A stretch of 64,000 nucleotides of DNA from contig NZ_CP029191.1 of assembly GCF_008642335.1 (NCBI RefSeq), forward strand, positions 1,674,001 to 1,738,000, given 5' to 3'. How positions within the stretch are numbered: position 1 is the stretch's first letter; each line of letters begins with the position of its first letter. The DNA comes from Streptomyces venezuelae. GTDB lineage: Bacteria > Actinomycetota > Actinomycetes > Streptomycetales > Streptomycetaceae. The translations under genes and the position numbers were made by a program. The notes below the pieces were generated by a model, which saw only the letters and a list, made by a program, of their open reading frames with translations, was not told the origin of the DNA and did no database searches. Shown here piece by piece: positions 50,049 to 57,667 of the stretch.

Positions 50049-51116
50049 CTACCGCGGCAGGGAGGCGTAGTCCGTGTAGCCCTTCTCGGTGCCGCCGTAG
50101 TAGGTGGCGCGGTCCGGGGTGTTGTACGGGCCGCCGGCCTTCAGGCGGGCCGGAAGGTCCGGGTTGGCGAGGAACAGGGCGCCGAACGTGATGATGTCCG
50201 CGGTGCCGTCCTCGACGAGGGCGAGCGCGTCGGGGCCGGTGGGGCCCTCGCTGTGCGGGTTCAGGACGAGCGTGCCGCCGAAGTCCTGCCGCAGCCGTGC
50301 GGTGAGCTCGCGGACGCCTTCGACCTCCATGATGTGCAGGTACGCGAGGTCGAGCGGGGCCAGCTCCTTGGCGAGAGCGGTGTACACGGGCTCGGGGTCG
50401 GGCTCGGAGATGCCGTTGGCGGTGTTGCCGGGCGAGATGCGCAGGGCGGTGCGGGAGGCGCCTATCTCCTCGGCCACGGCGGTGGTGACCTCGACGGCGA
50501 ACCGGATGAGGTTCTCGGGCGAGCCGCCCCACGCGTCGGTGCGGTGGTTGGCGCCGGGGGCGAGGAACTGGTGGATCAGGTAGCCGTTGGCGCCATGCAG
50601 CTCCACGCCATCGAAGCCCGCGTCGATCGCGTTGCGGGCGGCGGTCGCGAAGTCGGCGATGGTGGCGCGGATCTCGGCGTCGGTGAGCTCGTGCGGGGTG
50701 ACGAAGTCCTTGAGGCCCTCGGCGGTGTAGACCTGCCCTTCGGCCGCGATCGGTGAGGGGGCGACGTTGATCAGTCCGTCGGGCAGGAGGACGGGGTGGC
50801 CGACGCGGCCCGCGTGCATGAGCTGGGCGAAGATCGTGCCCCCGGCGGCGTGCACGGCGTCGGTGACCTTGCGCCAGGCAGCGATCTGCTCGGCGCTGTG
50901 CAGGCCCGGGGTGTCCGGATATCCCTGGCCGACCACGGAAGGCTGGATGCCCTCGGTGACGATGAGGCCCGCGGAGGCGCGCTGGACGTAGTACTCGGCG
51001 GTCAGATCGGTGGCGACACCGCCCTCACCGGCGCGGCTCCGGGTCATGGGGGCCATGGCGATGCGGTTGCGGAGCGGGGTGCCGGACAGGTCGATCGGGT
51101 CGAACGCGGTGGTCAT
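50049..51116 (-). CDS. Old yellow enzyme family alkene reductase (NemA-like)
   Basis: A 355-residue FMN-dependent ene-reductase. The active-site block VELHGANGYLIHQFLAPGAN has His174/Asn177 and Tyr179 in the positions of yeast OYE His191/Asn194/Tyr196; AQLMHAGRVGHP and ISPGNTANG are other family segments. Such enzymes reduce activated alkenes, quinones or nitro compounds such as N-ethylmaleimide. GGGAG precedes the ATG at 51116. It is divergent from a cysteine-containing MarR regulator with paired operators, as in NemR/NemA-type electrophile responses. Confidence 0.92.
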   Translation of the reverse strand: MTTAFDPIDLSGTPLRNRIAMAPMTRSRAGEGGVATDLTAEYYVQRASAGLIVTEGIQPSVVGQGYPDTPGLHSAEQIAAWRKVTDAVHAAGGTIFAQLMHAGRVGHPVLLPDGLINVAPSPIAAEGQVYTAEGLKDFVTPHELTDAEIRATIADFATAARNAIDAGFDGVELHGANGYLIHQFLAPGANHRTDAWGGSPENLIRFAVEVTTAVAEEIGASRTALRISPGNTANGISEPDPEPVYTALAKELAPLDLAYLHIMEVEGVRELTARLRQDFGGTLVLNPHSEGPTGPDALALVEDGTADIITFGALFLANPDLPARLKAGGPYNTPDRATYYGGTEKGYTDYASLPR

Positions 51117-51150
51117 CAGAACTCCCGGGCTGAGGTACGACAGAAATATG

Positions 51151-51204
51151 TGGTCGGCCAATCATTCGCGCCGAGAGCACTGTAACCCATTTCTTGGCCG
51201 ACCA
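51151..51204. promoter_or_regulatory. Paired inverted operators between the ene-reductase and MarR genes
   Basis: TGGTCGGCCAA (51151-51161) and TTGGCCGACCA (51194-51204) are exact reverse complements 32 bp apart. Each also has near-palindromic internal symmetry (TTGG-NNNN-CCAA). They sit in the divergent promoter region, 35 bp from the reductase start and 60 bp from the MarR start, and are good candidates for two MarR dimer sites. Confidence 0.65.
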
Positions 51205-51263
51205 AGGTAATCTTTCGGCAGACGTCTCACGATCGACGAATCGACGACACACAGGAGCGCGCG

Positions 51264-51785
51264 ATGAGGGCCGACACCGTCCAGGCACCCCCGGCCGACC
51301 CCGTCTGTAGGCCCGGCGCGTCCGGTGTCGCCGCCGCGGGACCCGTCAGTCTCGCCGTCAGCCGGGTCGCCCGGCTGCACCGCATCGCCGCGGGCAAGCT
51401 GCTGAAGGGCCTCGGCCTCTACCCCGGCCAGGAGTTCGTGATGATGCACCTGTGGGAGGCGGGCGCGGTCCGGCAGTCGGAGCTGATCAAGGCGGTCGAG
51501 CTCGACCCCTCGACGGTCACGAAGATGCTGCAGCGCCTGGAACAGGCGGGCCACGTGCGCCGCCGCCCCGACCCGGCCGACCGCCGCGCGGTCCTGGTCG
51601 AGGCGAGCGCGGCGAGCTGCGGCCTGCTCGCGCAGGTGGAACAGGCGTGGGGCGACCTGGAGGGCCACACGCTGGCGGGCCTGGACGAGGCGGAACGCGC
51701 GGACCTGGCGCGGCTCCTCGCGAAAGTGGAGACGAACCTGTGCAAGGAGACGGAGGACTGCCCGGAGCGCAAGGGCCGGGACTGA
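51264..51785 (+). CDS. MarR family transcriptional regulator
   Basis: A 173-residue MarR protein with a winged helix (VMMHLWEAGAVRQSELIKAVELDPSTVTKMLQRLEQAGHVRRRPDPADRRAVLVE, about residues 55-115). AGGAG lies 9 bp upstream of the ATG. It contains four cysteines (near residues 15, 120, 156 and 162), which would suit sensing of oxidants or electrophiles. It is divergent from an old yellow enzyme gene and is the likely regulator of it. Ligand and redox sensing are inference. Confidence 0.9.
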   Translation: MRADTVQAPPADPVCRPGASGVAAAGPVSLAVSRVARLHRIAAGKLLKGLGLYPGQEFVMMHLWEAGAVRQSELIKAVELDPSTVTKMLQRLEQAGHVRRRPDPADRRAVLVEASAASCGLLAQVEQAWGDLEGHTLAGLDEAERADLARLLAKVETNLCKETEDCPERKGRD

Positions 51786-51814
51786 GAGCGTGTGGGCGTC
51801 CTGAAGGCGTCAGG

Positions 51815-51869
51815 GCTTCCGCGCTGCTTCCCGCCGCTTCCGCGCTGCCTCCCGCCGCTTCCGCGCTAC
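51815..51869. repeat. Tandem 21-bp repeats at the anti-sigma gene 3' end
   Basis: Two full units GCTTCCGCGCTGC-T/C-TCCCGCC (51815-51835, 51836-51856) and a partial third (51857-51869) that overlaps the stop codon of the minus-strand anti-sigma gene. Confidence 0.85.
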
Positions 51870-52906
51870 AGCCAGGACAGCGATGCCGCCCGCGTCAGGA
51901 CGTTCTCGGCCGCCGCCTCGTCGCCCGACGTGCCGCGCGGGACCTCGTCCGGGGTGCGGCGGCCGCCGATCAACAGGCAGAAGTCGACCGGGTCGAGGAC
52001 CAGCTGCGCCCGCACCGGATCGTCCCCGCTGCCCAGGATCCACTCCGTCTCGCCGCCTTCGCCGGAGACCGTCAGGGCGACGGGCGGGGCCTTGGGGCCG
52101 AGCGCGGGGCCGAGGATGCGGACGGCGAAGCGGACCAGCTGCCACAGGTGCGGGGCGGGCGGCGGGGGGACGGGCAGGTCGAGGGCGGTGCCGATGTCGC
52201 GGGCGTGCACCCACGCCTCGAAGGCGCGGGCCAGGAAGTGGTCGGCGACGGGCAGCCGGCCGCCCGCGAGCAGCACAGTGCGGGCGGCGAGTTCGGGGTC
52301 GTGGGCGGCACGGGACGAGAGCAGCCCGGCGGCCTGGTTGCGCCACGTGGCGACGGTCTGTGCGGGCGTGCGGGCCCGTTCGCGGAGGATCACCTCGCGG
52401 GTGCGCGCCGCCCACTCGACGCGCCACGGGGGCGGCGGCCCGGACGGGGCCGGGGGCGGCGCCGGGACCCGCCCGTTCCTGTCCACGTGCCGGGCCAGCG
52501 GCTCGTCCGCGGCGATCAGATGCGCGACCGTGTCGTGCACGTCCCATGCGTGGACGACGGGCGTCCCCCACGCCCCGTGCTCGTCCAGCTCGCCGAGGAG
52601 CGCCTTGAGCCCGGCCACCGCGGCGGCGTAGGGCGCGGCGTGCGGGGCGGTGCGCAGGGCGGGGGCGCGGCTGCGCAGGGCGAGGGAGAGCCCGTGCGTG
52701 CCGGGGGCCGTGTCCGGGTCCGGCGGCGGGCCGGGCGCGGCGGGGCCGTCCAGGTGCCGCACGGTGGCCCGCAGCCGTGCCGCCTCGGCCGCGCAGTGCT
52801 CGCACTCCCCCAGGTGTCGTGCGACGGTGGTCTCGTCGCCCGGCATGAGGGCGTCGAGGGCCCAGGCGCCGAGGAGTTCGCGTACCGCGTCGTGGGGGGT
52901 GGTCAT
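51866..52906 (-). CDS. Zinc-finger anti-sigma factor fused to a mycothiol-dependent-enzyme-like DinB domain
   Basis: A 346-residue protein. The N-terminus is a ZAS-type anti-sigma domain with His31-x3-Cys35-x2-Cys38 (HLGECEHC). Residues about 90-245 have the DinB/maleylpyruvate isomerase fold with the complete metal triad pattern His129 (VHDTVAHL), Glu230 and His234 (FEAWVHARDI). The remainder (about 250-346) matches the C-terminal region often seen with that domain. There is no transmembrane helix. It overlaps the ECF sigma gene by ATGA (52903-52906). The enzyme-like domain probably serves as a cytosolic sensor. Confidence 0.87.
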   Translation of the reverse strand: MTTPHDAVRELLGAWALDALMPGDETTVARHLGECEHCAAEAARLRATVRHLDGPAAPGPPPDPDTAPGTHGLSLALRSRAPALRTAPHAAPYAAAVAGLKALLGELDEHGAWGTPVVHAWDVHDTVAHLIAADEPLARHVDRNGRVPAPPPAPSGPPPPWRVEWAARTREVILRERARTPAQTVATWRNQAAGLLSSRAAHDPELAARTVLLAGGRLPVADHFLARAFEAWVHARDIGTALDLPVPPPPAPHLWQLVRFAVRILGPALGPKAPPVALTVSGEGGETEWILGSGDDPVRAQLVLDPVDFCLLIGGRRTPDEVPRGTSGDEAAAENVLTRAASLSWL

Positions 52907-53541
52907 GGGTGCTCACCTCGCAGGGGTGGGTCCGCGAGGGTCTCGGCCAGGGTGCGCAGGGCCGTTCGCAGGCGGGTCTTCGCGGTGCCTTCGGGGATGC
53001 CGAGCTCGACGGCGGCCTGCCGGTAGGTGCGCCCTGCGAAGTAGGCGAGGTGCACCACCTGTTGCTGGGGCAGCGGGAGGCGGGCGAGGGCGGAGTGCAG
53101 GAGCAGGGAGCGCTCCTGTTCCAGGATCGCCTCGTCCGGGGAGGGGCCGGGTGCCGGGACGGTCCGCAGGGACGTCTCGTCGGCGTGGGTGGCCTTGCGG
53201 TGGCGTTCCTCGCCGCGGACCCAGTCCACGGCGCGCCGGTGGGCGAGCATCGACAGCCAGCCGCGCAGGCTGCCGCGGCGCGCGTCGAACGTGTAGGGCC
53301 TGGTCCACAAGTGGGCGAAGACCTCCTGGGTGACGTCCTCGGCGGCGGTGCGGTTGCGGGTGACGCGGGTGGCGACGCGGTGGACGAGCACGCCGTACGC
53401 GGCGTAGGCGTCGGCGAGCGCCGCCTCCTCGCCGTAGACGAGCCGTCGGTGCAGCTCGGCGTCGACGGGCGCCCTCGCCGCGCCGGACGGCAGGTCCGAC
53501 GTGCCCGGCCTCTCGGCGGACGGCTCCACCGGCACCACCAC
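52903..53541 (-). CDS. ECF-type RNA polymerase sigma factor
   Basis: A protein of about 212 residues with sigma region 2 (LVHRVATRVTRNRTAAEDVTQEVFAHLW, then RGSLRGWLSMLAHRRAVDWVR) and region 4 (LPLPQQQVVHLAYFAGRTYRQAAVELGIPEGTAKTRLRTALRTL). It resembles the SigK/SigL-type ECF group with a ZAS anti-sigma. A run of GTG codons (53541, 53538, 53535, 53529) makes the start ambiguous. It is the first gene of the sigma/anti-sigma pair and is likely autoregulated. Confidence 0.9.
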   Translation of the reverse strand: MVVPVEPSAERPGTSDLPSGAARAPVDAELHRRLVYGEEAALADAYAAYGVLVHRVATRVTRNRTAAEDVTQEVFAHLWTRPYTFDARRGSLRGWLSMLAHRRAVDWVRGEERHRKATHADETSLRTVPAPGPSPDEAILEQERSLLLHSALARLPLPQQQVVHLAYFAGRTYRQAAVELGIPEGTAKTRLRTALRTLAETLADPPLRGEHP

Positions 53542-53608
53542 CTCGTGCGGCCCGCGCGGCCGCGTAGCACTGCCAAGCCTGGCGCCCCGCGGCCCGCCGC
53601 GCCAGGCT

Positions 53609-54664
53609 TCAGCCCGACAGCACGTCGAGGAGACGGTCCACATCCGCCTCGGTGTTGTACAGGTGGAACGCGGACCTCAGGTGTCCCGCCCGTGCCGACG
53701 TCAGAATGCCCGCACGGGTCAACTCCGGTGCGCGGTCGGCGAGTCCGGGCACGGAGACGATGGGCGAGGTGCCGGGCACGGGGGTGTGGCCGAGGGTGGC
53801 GAGTCCCGCGCGGAAACGGGCGGCGAGCGCCGTGTCGTGGGCGTGTATCGCGTCGACGCCGGTCTCCTCGACGAGGGCGAGGGACGCGGCGGCCCCGTGG
53901 TAGGCGAGGAAGGCGACGGGTTCGTCGAACCGGCGGGCGTCGGGGGCGAGTTCGGCGAGCGGGCCGTACGTGGAGTCCGAGGTGTCGGCCGCGGCCAGCA
54001 GGCCCGCGTGCAGCGGGACGAGGGTTTCCTGGGCGTCCTCGCGCACGGTCAGGAAGGACACGCCGCGCGGGCACAGCAGCCACTTGAAGGCGCCGGTGAG
54101 GGTGTAGTCGTACGCGTCGGCGGCCAGCGGCAGCCAGCCCACGGCCTGCGTCGCGTCGAGGAGGGTGCGCGCCCCGTGGACGGCGGCCGCGGCGCGGACG
54201 GCGGGCAGGTCGGCGGTGCGGCCGTCGGCGGACTGGACGGCGGAGAAGGAGACGAGCGCGGTCGTGGGCCGGACCGCCGCGGCGAGCTCCGCCAGCGGCG
54301 CGTACCGCACCTTGAGGTCGCCGCGCAGCACGAAGGGGTTGATGATGGAGGCGAAGTCCCCCTCGGGCACGAGGACTTCGGCGCCCGGCGGCAGGGAAGC
54401 GGCGATCAGCCCGGCATGCACGGCGACGGATCCGCCGACCGCCACGCGCCCCTCGGCCACGCCGACGACGCGGGCGAAGGCGGCCCGTGCCGCGTCGACC
54501 GTCTCGGAGTCACCGGAGCCGCCCGGCCGCCCCGCACCGTTCTCCACGGCGAGCGTGCGGATCGCGTCGACGGCGCGACGCGGCAGCAGCCCGCAAGCGG
54601 CGGTGTTCAGATAGGTCGAGGTGGGAGCGAATTCCGTACCGGCGTTGATCCCCATGGTGTTCAT
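53609..54664 (-). CDS. Aminotransferase class V-fold PLP enzyme
   Basis: About 351 residues. Class V features are present: STYLNTAACGLLPRR, EGDFASIINPF, LLDATQAVGWLPL and the PLP lysine in LTGAFKWLLCPRG. Relatives include isopenicillin-N-epimerase-like and cysteine-desulfurase-like enzymes; the substrate is unknown. The ATG at 54664 (MNTMGINAG) and the one three codons later at 54655 both lie within a perfect 13-bp hairpin (54644-54674), which may regulate initiation or be an operator. The gene is convergent with none of its neighbours and adjoins the sigma gene tail to tail by 65 bp. Confidence 0.88.
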   Translation of the reverse strand: MNTMGINAGTEFAPTSTYLNTAACGLLPRRAVDAIRTLAVENGAGRPGGSGDSETVDAARAAFARVVGVAEGRVAVGGSVAVHAGLIAASLPPGAEVLVPEGDFASIINPFVLRGDLKVRYAPLAELAAAVRPTTALVSFSAVQSADGRTADLPAVRAAAAVHGARTLLDATQAVGWLPLAADAYDYTLTGAFKWLLCPRGVSFLTVREDAQETLVPLHAGLLAAADTSDSTYGPLAELAPDARRFDEPVAFLAYHGAAASLALVEETGVDAIHAHDTALAARFRAGLATLGHTPVPGTSPIVSVPGLADRAPELTRAGILTSARAGHLRSAFHLYNTEADVDRLLDVLSG

Positions 54665-54674
54665 GGGGATCAAC
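54644..54674. promoter_or_regulatory. Perfect 13-bp inverted repeat over the aminotransferase start codons
   Basis: GTTGATCCCCATG (54644-54656) and CATGGGGATCAAC (54662-54674) are exact complements separated by GTGTT. Each arm contains one of the two in-frame ATG start codons of the minus-strand class V aminotransferase. In mRNA it would form a stable hairpin burying both starts; as DNA it is a plausible dimeric operator. Confidence 0.75.
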
Positions 54675-54686
54675 TTATGCGGCGTG

Positions 54687-55403
54687 TCAGGCCTGCGGAA
54701 CCGCGCACCCGTCGGGCCCGCACGCGTCGCCGCCGTCGGCCGACGCGAGGGTGGTGAGCGGCGCGCGCTCGCCCCACGCCTGCTCCAGGGCCTGCGTGAA
54801 GACCTCGGCGGGCTGGGCGCCGGAGATGCCGTACTTGCGGTCGAGGACGAAGAACGGCACGCCGTTCGCGCCCAGCTCGGCGGCCTCGCGCTCGTCCGCG
54901 CGGACTTCGTCGGCGTACCGGTCGGGGTCGGCGAGAACGGCCCGCACCTCGGCCTCCTCCAGACCCGCCTCGACGGCGAGCTCGACGACGCGCGTGTCGT
55001 CCGCGAAGACGGACCGCTCCTCGGCGAAGTTCGCGCGGTAGAGCAGCCCGATCAGCTCGTGCTGCCTGCCCTGCTCCTTGGCGAGGTGCAGCAGGCGGTG
55101 CATGTCGAAGGTGTTGCCGTGGTCGCGGCCCTCGGTGCGGTAGTCGAGGCCCTCGGCGGCCGCGTTCTCCCCGAGCCGCCGCTCGCCCTCGCGGGCCTGC
55201 TCCTCGCTCATGCCGTACTTCTGCATCAGCATCGGCAGGACGAGCCCGGTGTCGCCCTTGGCGCGCCCCGGGTCCAGCTCGAAGGAGCGGTGCACGACCT
55301 CGACGCCGTCACGGTGCGGGAAGGCGGCGAGCGCCTTCTCGAAGCGGGCCTTGCCCACGTAGCACCAGGGGCAGGCGATGTCGCTCCAGATCTCGACGCG
55401 CAT
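54687..55403 (-). CDS. DsbA family oxidoreductase (FrnE-like)
   Basis: A 238-residue cytosolic thioredoxin-fold protein. The active site CPWC lies at residues 11-14 (WSDIACPWCYVGKARFE), and VPFFVLDRKYGISGAQP provides the cis-proline and substrate region. There is an extra C-terminal cysteine pair (DACGPDGCAVPQA). FrnE-like proteins act as disulfide isomerases or reductants, sometimes in antibiotic or stress pathways. The ATG at 55403 has GAAGAGAG upstream. A gap of about 96 bp separates it from the HxlR regulator upstream. Confidence 0.92.
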   Translation of the reverse strand: MRVEIWSDIACPWCYVGKARFEKALAAFPHRDGVEVVHRSFELDPGRAKGDTGLVLPMLMQKYGMSEEQAREGERRLGENAAAEGLDYRTEGRDHGNTFDMHRLLHLAKEQGRQHELIGLLYRANFAEERSVFADDTRVVELAVEAGLEEAEVRAVLADPDRYADEVRADEREAAELGANGVPFFVLDRKYGISGAQPAEVFTQALEQAWGERAPLTTLASADGGDACGPDGCAVPQA

Positions 55404-55499
55404 GTGTGTGGCTCTCTTCAGGTCGTACGTCAGGTCGGCGCGGAGGTGGCCCCCGCTCCTGCCGTCAACGTACGGGCAAAGCACCGCATTCCCCCGGCC

Positions 55500-55865
55500 T
55501 CACCGGGCCGCCGTGAAGCTCCCCGCGTTCGCCCTGATCCAGGTGCGCAGGTGGGCGAGGGGTTCCAGGGCGCCGCGGCCGAGGTCGGTCAGCGCGTACT
55601 CGACGCGGGGCGGCACCTCGGCGTGGACCGTGCGGGTCACGAGGCCGTGGTCCTCCAGGCGGCGCAGGGTCTGGGTGAGCACCTTCGGGCTGACGCCCTC
55701 CAGCTTGCGGCGGAGCTCGCCGAAGCGGCGCGGCCCGTCCTCCAGGGCGGTGATGGCGAGGCCGGTCCACTTGTTGACGAGCAGCTCGAAGATCGCGCGG
55801 CCCGGGCAGAGCAGGCCGTAGATGTCGTGCGGGGCGGAGCGGTCTTCAGGGGTCTGACCAGTCAT
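55500..55865 (-). CDS. HxlR family transcriptional regulator
   Basis: A 121-residue winged-helix regulator with the HxlR signature: CPGRAIFELLVNKWTGLAITAL, PRRFGELRRKLEGVSPKVLTQTLRRLEDHGLVTR and VEYALTDLGRGALEPL. HxlR proteins often sense electrophiles through the N-terminal cysteine; Cys20 (GLLCPGR) is in that position. It is divergent from a Gfo/Idh/MocA oxidoreductase gene and may control it. An AT-rich palindrome lies 6 bp upstream of its start. Confidence 0.92.
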   Translation of the reverse strand: MTGQTPEDRSAPHDIYGLLCPGRAIFELLVNKWTGLAITALEDGPRRFGELRRKLEGVSPKVLTQTLRRLEDHGLVTRTVHAEVPPRVEYALTDLGRGALEPLAHLRTWIRANAGSFTAAR

Positions 55866-55870
55866 GGTTT

Positions 55871-55885
55871 CCAAAATATAGTTGG
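55871..55885. promoter_or_regulatory. AT-rich imperfect palindrome in the HxlR / oxidoreductase promoter region
   Basis: CCAAAATATAGTTGG has exact CCAA/TTGG ends and near symmetry in the middle. It is an AT-rich island between divergent genes, 6 bp from the HxlR start and 43 bp from the oxidoreductase start. Likely HxlR operator and/or -10 region. Confidence 0.5.
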
Positions 55886-55928
55886 GTCCCTTGCGGGTGA
55901 TCAGGGGGTGGCTCCTACCGTGCCGGGC

Positions 55929-57152
55929 ATGAACTCCTTCCCCGCTCCCGTCCGTGTCGGTCTCGTCGGCCTCTCCGCCCGCGGCGGCTGGGCGCCGCAC
56001 TCCCACGTCCCCGCGCTGGCCCTGCTCGACGGGTACGAGCTGCGCGCGCTGTCCGCGTCGAGCGATGCCTCGGCGCGGGCCGCGGGCGCCCGGTACGGGG
56101 TGCCGCTGGCCTTCGGCTCGACCGCGGAGCTCGTCCGCAGCGACGAGGTGGATCTCGTCGTGGTGAGCGTGCGGGTGCCGCTGCACCGCGAGGTGGTCCT
56201 CGGCGCGCTGGACGCGGGCAAGGCGGTGCTCTGCGAGTGGCCGCTCGGCAACGGCCTCGCCGAGGCGGAGGAGCTCGCGGGGGCCGCGGCGCGGGCGGGG
56301 GTGCGGACGTTCGTGGGGCTGCAGGCCCGCTCGGCGCCGGCGGTGCGGTTCGTGCGCGACCTCGTCGAGGAGGGGTACGTCGGGGAGGTCCTGTCGACGA
56401 GTCTCGTGGCGTCGGGACGGCGCTGGGGGCCCGTCTTCGAACCGTCCGGGGAGTACCTCCTGGACCGGCGGAACGGCGGGACCATGCTGACCATCCCCTT
56501 CGGCCACACCATCGACGCCGTCTCGATGGTGCTCGGCGAGTTCACCGAGGTCTCCGCGACCCTCGCGACCCGGCGCCCCGTGGTGCACGAGGAGGGCACG
56601 GGCCGCCCGGCCGCGATGACCGTCGACGACCAGATCGCGGTGAGCGGGCGGCTCGCCTCGGGTGCCGTCGCCTCGGTGCACTTCCGGGCCGGGCTCTCGC
56701 GGGGCACGGACTTCCACTGGGAGATCAACGGCACGGAAGGCGACCTCGTGGTCACGGGCGACTCGGGTCATCTGCAGCAGGCGTCCCTGACGGTGCGGGG
56801 CGGACGCGGCACGGACACGGGCGTCTCCGAACTCCCGGTGCCCGCGCGCTGCTTCGACGTTCCCGCGATCGATGAGCTGCGGGGACTGCCCGCGTACAAC
56901 GTGGGGGCGCAGTACGCGCAGGTCCTCGCCGACCTCACCGAAGGCACCGCGCACGCACCGGACTTCGCGCACGCGGCGCGGCGCCAGCGCCTCCTCGACG
57001 CGATCGAGCACTCGGCCGCGACCGGCACCCGCGTCCGACTCCAGGGTTCCGGGCCTACGAGCCGTCCCGCAGCCCCTTCGGCCAGTTCGGGCGGAACTCG
57101 ATGTGGTCGTACGTCACCGCGCAGCCCTCCCCCACCGGCGACTGCGCCATGA
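55929..57152 (+). CDS. Gfo/Idh/MocA family oxidoreductase
   Basis: A 407-residue NAD(P)-dependent oxidoreductase. The Rossmann motif is VGLVGLSARGGWAPHSHVPAL (near residues 11-30); the family E-x-P-like motif appears as LCEWPLGNG rather than the usual EKP. The C-terminal domain includes GGTMLTIPFGHTIDAVSMVLG. The ATG at 55929 fits homology. The last 98 bp overlap the convergent DUF1349 gene, giving an unusual Ser/Pro/Arg-rich tail. It is divergent from the HxlR regulator. The substrate is probably a sugar or inositol derivative. Confidence 0.88.
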   Translation: MNSFPAPVRVGLVGLSARGGWAPHSHVPALALLDGYELRALSASSDASARAAGARYGVPLAFGSTAELVRSDEVDLVVVSVRVPLHREVVLGALDAGKAVLCEWPLGNGLAEAEELAGAAARAGVRTFVGLQARSAPAVRFVRDLVEEGYVGEVLSTSLVASGRRWGPVFEPSGEYLLDRRNGGTMLTIPFGHTIDAVSMVLGEFTEVSATLATRRPVVHEEGTGRPAAMTVDDQIAVSGRLASGAVASVHFRAGLSRGTDFHWEINGTEGDLVVTGDSGHLQQASLTVRGGRGTDTGVSELPVPARCFDVPAIDELRGLPAYNVGAQYAQVLADLTEGTAHAPDFAHAARRQRLLDAIEHSAATGTRVRLQGSGPTSRPAAPSASSGGTRCGRTSPRSPPPPATAP

Positions 57153-57663
57153 AACCGACCAGGGCGGCGCCCGCCGCCTCCTCGTCGCCGAGGGAGAAGA
57201 TCCGCACGAACGTCCAGCGCTCGCCGTCCGTCGACGCGTGGAACGCGAACGCCGACCCCGTACGGCTGATGCGCAGCCAGGCGCTGCTGCCGTCCACGAC
57301 GAACGCGTTGGCGTCGTCGGAGTGGCCGCGGGTGACGACCGTGCAGATCGTGGGCTCGTCCGGGGAGCGCTCCAGGCAGAGCTTGGCCCACTCGCGCTCC
57401 CCCACGTGCAGGTACAGCACGCCCGCGTCGAAGGCGGCGGCGAAGCCGACCGTGACGCGGGCGATCAGCTGGAAGTCGCCCTCGGGGGCGCCGAGGAGGC
57501 GCGGCGCGTCGGACGCGGGCTCCACGACGGCGCCCGTCGGGGGCACGAAGCGGTCCTGGCGGGGGCCCGCCCGGCCGGTGAGGACGCCGTCCTCGTGGGA
57601 CCAGTCGCCGTCGGGGCCGTAGGTGCGCAGCGGGAAGGGCAGTTCGGGGATCGTGACGTCCAT
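57055..57663 (-). CDS. DUF1349 domain protein
   Basis: A 202-residue protein with the DUF1349 (concanavalin-like beta-sandwich) pattern: FQLIARVTVGFAAAFDAGVLYLHVGEREWAKLCLE, STDGERWTFVRIFSLGD and GCAVTYDHIEFRPNWP. No signal peptide is present. Members occur as accessory domains of glycosidases or as stand-alone cytosolic proteins of unknown function. It ends 3' of the aldehyde dehydrogenase gene by 4 bp, so it is probably the second gene in that transcript. Its stop overlaps the Gfo/Idh gene. Confidence 0.85.
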   Translation of the reverse strand: MDVTIPELPFPLRTYGPDGDWSHEDGVLTGRAGPRQDRFVPPTGAVVEPASDAPRLLGAPEGDFQLIARVTVGFAAAFDAGVLYLHVGEREWAKLCLERSPDEPTICTVVTRGHSDDANAFVVDGSSAWLRISRTGSAFAFHASTDGERWTFVRIFSLGDEEAAGAALVGFMAQSPVGEGCAVTYDHIEFRPNWPKGLRDGS

Positions 57664-57667
57664 GGGC

